Shown here: one piece after another, positions 1 through 4,538 of the stretch
Layout: the number at the start of each line of letters is the position of its first letter
Position numbering within the stretch: the first letter of the stretch is position 1
Origin: Pseudanabaenales cyanobacterium
GTDB taxonomy: Bacteria; Cyanobacteriota; Cyanobacteriia; Phormidesmidales; Phormidesmidaceae
Length of the DNA: 7,599 nucleotides
NCBI GenBank assembly: GCA_022360135.1
Contig: JAKSDM010000914.1
Location: 1 to 7,599, forward strand
Direction: 5' to 3'
Translations under genes and position numbers: made by a program
Notes under the pieces: generated by a model
Databases searched by the model: none
The model's input: the letters and a program-made list of their open reading frames with translations, nothing else
What the model was told of the DNA's origin: nothing

Positions 1-960
1 ATTTATATCCATGGAACGCCAATGGGCGATCGCCCCCCTTTCCATCGGCCAGTCAATACTGTTTTTCAGAATTACGCCCTGTTTCCCCATCTCACCGTCG
101 CCCAGAATGTGGCGTTTGGGCTAGAGATGGAAAACCTGCCCTGGGGACAAATTCGTCATCGGGTAGCGGAGGCGCTGGAACTGGTCAGGCTGACGGATCT
201 GGAAAAGCGTCGCCCTCGCCAACTCTCGGGCGGACAACAACAGCGAGTCGCCTTAGCCAGAGCGCTGGTGAAACAACCCGAGGTGATGCTTTTCGATGAA
301 CCGCTAGGGGCTTTGGATTTGAAGCTGCGAAAAGAGATGCAGCTAGAGCTAAAACATATGCAGCAGCAGGTCGGGATTACCTTCATCTATGTCACCCACG
401 ACCAGGAAGAAGCCATGGCTATGTCCGACCGGATCGCGGTGATGCATGACGGACAGGTGTTGCAAGTGGGAACCCCGATAGAGATTTATGAAGCGCCCAC
501 CAACCGTTTCGTGGCTGACTTTATCGGTGAGACCAATTTCCTAATTGGCCGGGTAATTGAACGTAAGTCCAATGCTGTGGTCGTCCTGGTGGATGAGCAG
601 GCGCCCGTGTTGGTTAACTGTAGCGACGATATTGAGATAGGCCAAATTGTTACCCTCCTGATCCGTCCAGAAAAGGCCGCTATCCAGTCTGCCGCAGATC
701 TGGATGAGCCAGGTCTATGCGGAACTGTGGAAGAATCCGTCTACATTGGCACAGATACTCGCTTTGTGATTCGTCTTACCCCCCAAAGCACCCTGGTTGT
801 CCGGTGTCAAAACCTCCATAGTCACACCCTGTATTCCTTTGCCTCGGGTGAAAGGGTACGGGTGGATATAGCCCCCGATAGCATTCGTATCTTACGAGAA
901 AAGGATTCTGAAAGGTCTGGGAACTCAGCGCCTGCAAAAGGAGGAAGCAGTGCCCCGTAA
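1..960 (+). CDS. potA: PotA-type spermidine/putrescine ABC transporter ATP-binding protein, 5'-truncated by the window edge
   Basis: This is the cytoplasmic ATPase that powers a polyamine-type importer. The reading frame is open from base 1 (319 codons visible). The ATG at 22 lies inside the ABC fold, just before the Q-loop, so it is not the real start; roughly 70 residues including Walker A (GxxGxGKT) are missing. Numbering from base 1, the Q-loop is VFQNYALFPH (Q23), the ABC signature LSGGQ is at 75-79, Walker B with catalytic Glu (LFDEP) at 97-101, the D-loop LGALD at 102-106, and the switch His in YVTHDQEEA at 133. After about residue 175 a C-terminal TOBE-like beta domain follows, containing the typical IRPE motif. 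The signature and the sequence after the H-loop (VGTPIEIYEAPTNRFVADF) are typical of the PotA/CysA/FutC subgroup, and the adjacent potD makes polyamines the best substrate guess. The stop codon lies 11 bases inside potD, so the two are co-translated. Another organic cation or amine remains possible. Confidence 0.93.
   Translation: MYIHGTPMGDRPPFHRPVNTVFQNYALFPHLTVAQNVAFGLEMENLPWGQIRHRVAEALELVRLTDLEKRRPRQLSGGQQQRVALARALVKQPEVMLFDEPLGALDLKLRKEMQLELKHMQQQVGITFIYVTHDQEEAMAMSDRIAVMHDGQVLQVGTPIEIYEAPTNRFVADFIGETNFLIGRVIERKSNAVVVLVDEQAPVLVNCSDDIEIGQIVTLLIRPEKAAIQSAADLDEPGLCGTVEESVYIGTDTRFVIRLTPQSTLVVRCQNLHSHTLYSFASGERVRVDIAPDSIRILREKDSERSGNSAPAKGGSSAP
939..944 (+). promoter_or_regulatory. Ribosome binding site of potD
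   Basis: A perfect AGGAGG sits 5 bases before the GTG at 950, inside the last codons of potA. It fixes the start of potD at an 11-base overlap. It is the strongest Shine-Dalgarno sequence I saw in the window and suggests that PotD is made in excess over PotA, as expected for a solute-binding protein. Confidence 0.8.
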
Positions 961-2104
961 GCAGCCGCTAAATCTAGGCAAGGTTCGCCGATTCGCCTCT
1001 ACCCGGCGACGTTTTTTGCAAGGTTCAGCGGCGACTCTAACCGGTATCGCCCTTTCCAACTGCACTGGAAAATTGGCGAATGTCCAGTCAGATTCTTCGG
1101 GTAAAGCGCCGGAAAGGCAAACCGGGACTAGTTCTGAAAAGTTGTACATTTATACTTGGGCCGACTATACCAACGATGAATTGGTGGCGATGTTCACCGA
1201 GAAAACGGGCTATGAAGTCGTCATTCATATTTTTGATTCCAATGTAACCCTGTTGGCCAAGATGCTGGCGGGGGGGGGAGACGCCTACAGCATTATCTAT
1301 CCTTCGGACTATATGGTGCAGCAGATGATCGAGTTGAATATGCTAACCCAGCTCGATCAGTCGCGTTTGCAAGGGATGGAAAATCTCCTAGAAAAGTGGC
1401 GAAGCCCGGTGTACGACCCTAATAATACCTACAGTGCTCCCTTCGCTTGGGGAACAACAGGACTGCTCTATAACCAAGCTAAATTATCGACCCCTCCAGA
1501 GGACTGGAGCTACTTGTGGGAAAACAAAGACAAATTCAAACGTCGGATCACGCTACTAGACGATGTGCGGGAAACGATGGGAGCGGTGTTGAAATCGCTC
1601 GGTTACTCTTATAACTCTACTGATCCGGCTGAACTGGAAGCAGCTTATCAAAAGCTGGTGGAACTTAAGCCCTCGATCGCCTCTTTTAAGTCCTTCAGCT
1701 TCCAGGATGAGTTGCTGGGTGGAAAATTGTTATTGGCGATGAGCTATTCCATTGATGCGATCACGGTGACGGCGAAAGACGACAACATGGAGTACATCAT
1801 CCCTAAAAGCGGCGCCTCCATATGGACCGACACGATGGCCATTCCAACCTCGGCCCCAAATGTGGATGCGGCCTATGAGTGGATAAATTTCATGCTACAG
1901 CCAGAAAATTTAACGAAAGCGGTTGAGGACCTCTTCTTCGCACCGCCGAATGCAGTCTCCTTAGAGATGATCTCCGCCGAACTTAAGCGCAATAAAGTTC
2001 TGTTCCCACCGGCAGAAATTATTGCTCGATGTGAAGGAATTGCTCCAGTGGGTGAGGCCAATGATCTCTATAACCAGTATTGGGCAGAATTGACCAGTGC
2101 TTAG
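950..2104 (+). CDS. potD: PotD-type polyamine solute-binding protein with twin-arginine (Tat) lipoprotein-like signal
   Basis: This is the extracytoplasmic ligand-binding subunit of the importer energised by the upstream ATPase (384 residues, usual family length about 350-380). The GTG start is chosen because of the perfect AGGAGG at 939-944. Residues 18-24 (TRRRFLQ) match the Tat motif, followed by a short hydrophobic stretch (25-36) and Cys38 in LSNC, an imperfect lipobox with Asn at -1. A Ser/Gly/Lys-rich linker follows up to about residue 63. The mature fold then matches E. coli PotD as I recall it: YTWADY at 68-73 (Trp70, Tyr73), YPSDY at 117-121, AWGTTG at 166-171, LDDVRE at 203-208 (Asp205 and Glu208 fit the amine-binding Asp168/Glu171), and WTDTMAIP at 292-299 (Trp292 and Asp294 fit Trp255/Asp257). 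The acidic ligand residues appear kept, supporting polyamine binding. Odd points are the 9-G run at 1270-1278 and the absence of potB/potC downstream. The exact ligand, spermidine or putrescine, cannot be told from sequence. Confidence 0.93.
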   Translation: MPRKQPLNLGKVRRFASTRRRFLQGSAATLTGIALSNCTGKLANVQSDSSGKAPERQTGTSSEKLYIYTWADYTNDELVAMFTEKTGYEVVIHIFDSNVTLLAKMLAGGGDAYSIIYPSDYMVQQMIELNMLTQLDQSRLQGMENLLEKWRSPVYDPNNTYSAPFAWGTTGLLYNQAKLSTPPEDWSYLWENKDKFKRRITLLDDVRETMGAVLKSLGYSYNSTDPAELEAAYQKLVELKPSIASFKSFSFQDELLGGKLLLAMSYSIDAITVTAKDDNMEYIIPKSGASIWTDTMAIPTSAPNVDAAYEWINFMLQPENLTKAVEDLFFAPPNAVSLEMISAELKRNKVLFPPAEIIARCEGIAPVGEANDLYNQYWAELTSA

Positions 2105-2119
2105 GGCAAATTAGATGGG

Positions 2120-2144
2120 CCAGGTGAGAGAGATCACAGCCTGG
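2120..2144 (+). terminator. Hairpin after potD, possible weak terminator
   Basis: CCAG-GTGA (2120-2127) can pair with TCAC and CTGG (2134-2137 and 2141-2144), with a GAGAGA loop and a 3-base bulge. It begins 15 bases after the potD stop, the right place for an end-of-operon signal. There is no T-run after it, so it is not a classic intrinsic terminator. It may only protect the 3' end or be chance. Confidence 0.3.
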
Positions 2145-2286
2145 GGTATTCTCCAATCACTGTTCAAAGGGGTATGGCGTCACTCAGTAATTTCCGAATG
2201 ATCACACCTGATAGGGGCTAGGCATCACAGTAAAAACCCGGAGATTGCAAGATAGTGATATTGTCGATATGTTTCATTAGCCAACC
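2145..2286. other. Spacer between the pot operon and the small gene
   Basis: The 182 bases after potD (2105-2286) hold the hairpin at 2120-2144 and the weak promoter candidate at 2245-2273. I see no credible gene in the rest on either strand. The long minus-strand frame that enters it from 2505 is the shadow of the 66-codon gene. Confidence 0.5.
2245..2273 (+). promoter_or_regulatory. Candidate sigma-70-type promoter for the 66-codon gene
   Basis: TTGCAA (2245-2250) and TATGTT (2268-2273) are separated by exactly 17 bases and resemble the -35 and -10 consensus (four of six matches each). A transcript would start about 7 bases before the ATG at 2287, giving a nearly leaderless message, which fits the lack of a Shine-Dalgarno sequence there. 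Such matches also occur by chance. Confidence 0.3.
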
Positions 2287-2487
2287 ATGCAAGCCCAAGC
2301 CTCTATTTCTCAACTCACCCTTGACGAAATTGTCAATCAAATATTTGCGGTACGCCAAATCGATCGCAGCATCCAACGCCAGTTTATGAACACATTGCTC
2401 AATAAAACCACCCTCAACCCTCAAGACCAGGCTCACATTCGTCGCGTGTTCGACGCCTTGCAGCGGGGATTGCTGCGGGTTGTCTAA
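2287..2487 (+). CDS. Small uncharacterised helical protein, probably a cyanobacterial conserved family
   Basis: This gene encodes 66 residues with no signal peptide or membrane segment. The ATG is the first start after an in-frame TAG at 2278-2280; there is no clear ribosome binding site. The protein is predicted mostly helical: a first amphipathic helix (about 9-23, LTLDEIVNQIFAVRQ), a second (about 26-38), a short loop, then a third helix that includes HIRRVFDALQRGLLRVV at 49-65. From memory, short proteins with LTLDEIV near the start and a RVFDALQRGL(I)RVV-like end recur across cyanobacteria, often as stand-alone genes of unknown function. I cannot assign a biochemical role. A longer minus-strand frame over the same bases (2505-2218) has a much less protein-like composition and is treated as its shadow. 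It lies alone between two spacers, so its context gives no functional hint. Confidence 0.65.
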   Translation: MQAQASISQLTLDEIVNQIFAVRQIDRSIQRQFMNTLLNKTTLNPQDQAHIRRVFDALQRGLLRVV

Positions 2488-2533
2488 TTTAACTAAACTT
2501 AACAAATCCGTTACGTAGCGAAACTTACCTTAT

Positions 2534-2546
2534 AGCGATTCTCGCT
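2534..2546 (+). other. Small perfect hairpin after the 66-codon gene
   Basis: AGCGA (2534-2538) and TCGCT (2542-2546) form a 5-base-pair stem with a TTC loop, 47 bases after the stop codon. No T-run follows. It could be a weak 3' end signal or chance. Confidence 0.25.
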
Positions 2547-2576
2547 TGGGTGGCATACATCTCAGTAAAGGCGGGG

Positions 2577-2604
2577 TGTAGGATCTAGGATGTAGGGCGT
2601 AGTC
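2577..2604. repeat. Degenerate heptanucleotide tandem repeat (STRR-like)
   Basis: Four consecutive 7-base units are visible: TGTAGGA, TCTAGGA, TGTAGGG and CGTAGTC. The first three differ from TGTAGGA by at most one base; the fourth is decayed. Short tandemly repeated repetitive (STRR) heptamers in intergenic DNA are known from filamentous cyanobacteria. The array lies in the 215-base spacer 2488-2702, which otherwise holds the hairpin at 2534-2546 and the repeat at 2629-2652, and no gene that I can support. Confidence 0.6.
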
Positions 2605-2628
2605 CATGCCAATGAAAACTCTATAAAC

Positions 2629-2652
2629 GTGATTAGCAAAGTCATTAGCAGA
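2629..2652. repeat. 12-base direct tandem repeat in the terB-like upstream region
   Basis: GTGATTAGCAAA is followed directly by GTCATTAGCAGA (10 of 12 identical). The pair starts just after a TATAAA (2622-2627) that could serve as a -10 element, although no good -35 is seen. One helical turn apart on the same face, the two copies could be an operator half-site pair for the gene at 2703. This is a positional suggestion only. Confidence 0.4.
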
Positions 2653-2702
2653 GTGGGCCAATCAGAGAGAGAATACTCTGCAGTGGCGTGAGGAGATAGC
2701 TC

Positions 2703-3128
2703 ATGGCAGATCCCGTTAATAAAAAAATATTGCTCAAGATTCTGATTGGAGCGGCTTGGATTGATGGTGTTATTCAACCTGAAGAACGCAATTATCTGCA
2801 TCGAGTCGCTAAAGAGCACAACTTGTCTCAAGACCCAGAAATCAAGCCTTTATTACAGGAATTCGTTTCGGTTAAACCCGACCAATGTTACGATTGGGTG
2901 CGGCAATATTTGGGCGATCGACCAAGCGCCGAAGATTGCCAAAACTTAATTGAAGCAAGCAGCGCCCTAATCTATAGCGATGGTGAAGTCGCTGTAGAAG
3001 AAGCTAAATTCCTTCATCGGATTCAGTTATTAACCCCAGAAGATGACGCTGGCCCTGAGCCACTACAAAAAATTGCTCTCAGAGCTATTCGTAAGCTTTA
3101 CCAGAACTGGGTGAATAAACAATATTAG
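2703..3128 (+). CDS. TerB-like (tellurite-resistance TerB family) helical protein
   Basis: This is a 141-residue soluble protein, close to the usual size of a single TerB domain. The start is secure: an in-frame TAG lies at 2697-2699 and AGGAG (2691-2695) stands 7 bases before the ATG. The TerB fold is an all-helical bundle built from a repeated unit with an acidic metal-binding motif. Here the two motifs are DGVIQPEE (21-28) and DGEVAVEE (93-100), both of the form Asp-Gly-x4-Glu-Glu, each preceded by a hydrophobic helix (ILLKILIGAAWI; LIEASSALIYS). There is no signal or membrane segment, so it is probably cytoplasmic. In the family, TerB proteins act in metal-linked or membrane-linked stress systems and often occur near ATPases. 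None of the other ter genes is nearby, so tellurite resistance itself is not implied. It reads toward the NTPase pair that begins 108 bases downstream, with hairpins in between. A functional link to that pair is possible but unproven. Confidence 0.75.
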   Translation: MADPVNKKILLKILIGAAWIDGVIQPEERNYLHRVAKEHNLSQDPEIKPLLQEFVSVKPDQCYDWVRQYLGDRPSAEDCQNLIEASSALIYSDGEVAVEEAKFLHRIQLLTPEDDAGPEPLQKIALRAIRKLYQNWVNKQY

Positions 3129-3135
3129 GGAAACA

Positions 3136-3172
3136 TACCCTGCTTATCCGCCAAAAGTGGCGCAAAAGGGTA
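3136..3172 (+). other. Two-tier stem-loop just after the TerB-like gene
   Basis: An outer stem TACCC/GGGTA (3136-3140 with 3168-3172) encloses an inner stem CGCCA/TGGCG (3149-3153 with 3158-3162) with an AAAG loop. All pairs are perfect. It starts 8 bases after the stop codon, where a terminator or 3' processing signal would be expected, but has no T-run after it. It may be a partial terminator between the TerB-like gene and the NTPase pair. Confidence 0.45.
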
Positions 3173-3210
3173 CTGTCGTCAGTAATACATCATCGCTAGA
3201 ATGACGGCAG
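3173..3210 (+). other. Long-stem leader hairpin upstream of the NTPase pair
   Basis: CTGTCGTCA (3173-3181) can pair as RNA with TGACGGCAG (3202-3210) over 9 continuous pairs with one G-U, leaving a 20-base loop. It abuts the preceding stem-loop without a gap. It would bury the ATG at 3201 but leave the GAGG and ATG at 3227-3239 free. A TAGAAT (3197-3202) in its loop and right arm could be a -10 box, but no good -35 is present. Confidence 0.35.
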
Positions 3211-3226
3211 ACCCCCACCGATCAGC

Positions 3227-3230
3227 GAGG
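3227..3230 (+). promoter_or_regulatory. Ribosome binding site deciding the start of the KAP-like NTPase gene
   Basis: GAGG stands 6 bases before the ATG at 3237. The earlier in-frame ATG at 3201 has no such site. This supports a protein of 433 rather than 445 residues. Confidence 0.5.
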
Positions 3231-3236
3231 CGATCT

Positions 3237-4538
3237 ATGGTGCTGGACTTGTCCAGGTTCTATCAAGCGTGTAATCCCAGCAAAAAACTCGTTGCCGGAA
3301 ATCCAGAAGATCGGAAATACTATATCGATTTCTCCACAGTGCGGGGCAGCAACATTGTGCGAGAGTTGGGCCGGACCATTACCCGACTTTCCCCCAATAC
3401 CCCCACCTGCCAATTATTTACCGGCCATATTGGCTGCGGCAAGTCCACCGAGCTGCTACAACTCAAAGCCGAATTGGAGCAAAGCGGCTTCCATGTCGTT
3501 TACTTCGAATCCAGTGAAGATCTGGATCTAGCGGATGTCGATGTCACGGATATCCTGCTGGCGATCGCCCGTAAGGTCAGCGAAAGTCTAGAAGCCGCCG
3601 ATATCAGGCTCAAACCCGCTTACTTTGTCAGCCTGTTTAAAGAAATTAGCGAAATTCTCAAAACACCAATTGAAATCACCAACGTTCAATTTTCGGTCGG
3701 CATCGCCAGCATTACCGCCAAAACCAAAGACAGTCCTAAGCTGCGCGGTCAATTACGCCAATACATGGAGCCCCGGACAAATAGCATTTTGGATGCCATC
3801 AACCGGGAACTTCTGGGGCCTGCAACACAGGCGTTGCAGCAGAAAAATCGGAAAGGGCTAGTGGTGCTGATTGATAATCTGGACCGCTTAGACAATTCGG
3901 TCAAACCCTCTGGTCAAACCCAGCCCGCCTATCTATTTTTGGATCGGGGAGAGCAACTGAGGAAACTCAACTGTCACGTGGTCTACACCATCCCCCTTGT
4001 CCTGGTTTTTTCAAACGACTTGGGCTTGATTACCAATCGCTTTGGTGTGGATCCTAAAGTATTGCCGATGGTGCCGGTGCGATCGCCGGACGGCGGCCAG
4101 TGTGAGCAAGGTCTGGCCCTATTACGGCAAATGGTGCTGGCGCGGGCGTTTCCTGACCTGAATATGTATCAGCGTCTGGAGCAGGTTGCGGAAGTTTTTG
4201 ATAGGGTGGAAACTTTGAACCGTCTATGTGCGATCAGCGGCGGCCATGTGCGAAACCTATTGGTATTGCTTTATCGCTGCTTGCAACGGCAAGATCCGCC
4301 CCTTTCTCGGGATTGTTTGGAGGGAGTGATCCGTCAGCGCCGCAGCGAACTAATTTTAGCCGTTACTGAGGACGAAATGAACCTGCTGCGCCAGGTGGCT
4401 CAGCACAAAAATGTCCGAGGCGAAGAAGGATACCAAATCCTGTTGCGCAGCATGTTTGTGTTTGAATACAAAAACGACCAAGGCAACTGGTTCGATATCA
4501 ATCCCATTTTGGCTGAAGCGAGTGAGTTTCAGACATGA
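3237..4538 (+). CDS. KAP/AAA-like P-loop NTPase, first gene of an NTPase/STAND pair
   Basis: This is a cytoplasmic P-loop ATPase of 433 residues. I start it at 3237 rather than at the in-frame ATG at 3201 (445 residues) because of the GAGG at 3227-3230 and because MVLDLSRFYQACNP is, as I recall, how cyanobacterial relatives begin. In 445-residue numbering, Walker A is GHIGCGKST (75-83, Lys81), Walker B is LVVLIDNLDRLD (220-231, Asp225, with the LDR ending typical of KAP-like NTPases), a sensor-like strand is HVVYTIPLVLVF (259-270), and SGGHVRNLLVLL (346-357) resembles the sensor-2/lid helix. The C-terminal 60 residues look like a winged helix (ELILAVTEDEMNLLRQVA onward). There are no membrane segments, unlike classic KAP NTPases. 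Its stop overlaps the next start as ATGA, so both proteins are made together, probably as parts of one complex. It has no effector domain of its own and may be the NTP-driven signal or assembly partner. A NACHT/STAND-like assignment is an alternative; the exact function is unknown. Confidence 0.8.
   Translation: MVLDLSRFYQACNPSKKLVAGNPEDRKYYIDFSTVRGSNIVRELGRTITRLSPNTPTCQLFTGHIGCGKSTELLQLKAELEQSGFHVVYFESSEDLDLADVDVTDILLAIARKVSESLEAADIRLKPAYFVSLFKEISEILKTPIEITNVQFSVGIASITAKTKDSPKLRGQLRQYMEPRTNSILDAINRELLGPATQALQQKNRKGLVVLIDNLDRLDNSVKPSGQTQPAYLFLDRGEQLRKLNCHVVYTIPLVLVFSNDLGLITNRFGVDPKVLPMVPVRSPDGGQCEQGLALLRQMVLARAFPDLNMYQRLEQVAEVFDRVETLNRLCAISGGHVRNLLVLLYRCLQRQDPPLSRDCLEGVIRQRRSELILAVTEDEMNLLRQVAQHKNVRGEEGYQILLRSMFVFEYKNDQGNWFDINPILAEASEFQT

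Noticed and set aside
156..386. 76-codon minus-strand frame over potA
   Set aside because: Antisense shadow of the conserved ABC signature and Walker B region; Ser/Cys/Arg-rich composition and no family resemblance.
22..960. ATG at 22 as a true start of a 312-residue protein
   Set aside because: The frame is open to base 1 and the ATG sits just before the Q-loop, inside the ABC fold; the gene begins outside the window.
925..1149. 74-codon minus-strand frame over the potA/potD junction
   Set aside because: Lies fully antisense to the potA end and the potD signal peptide; no protein-like pattern.
2218..2505. 95-codon minus-strand frame covering the 66-codon gene
   Set aside because: Longer than the + strand gene but lacks a patterned helical sequence; the + frame has a plausible conserved motif and a clear upstream stop-start arrangement.
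2488..2702. Possible CRISPR or small RNA gene in the repeat-bearing spacer
   Set aside because: The repeats are 7 and 12 bases, contiguous and without unique spacers; no promoter-plus-terminator pair for a small RNA could be supported.
2562..2831. 89-codon minus-strand frame over the terB-like start and its spacer
   Set aside because: Overlaps the secure terB-like start and its Shine-Dalgarno site; the translation has no recognisable domain.
3292..3861. Extra + strand frames inside the KAP-like NTPase gene
   Set aside because: Out-of-frame shadows of a gene with intact Walker motifs; Pro/Cys/Ser-rich translations.
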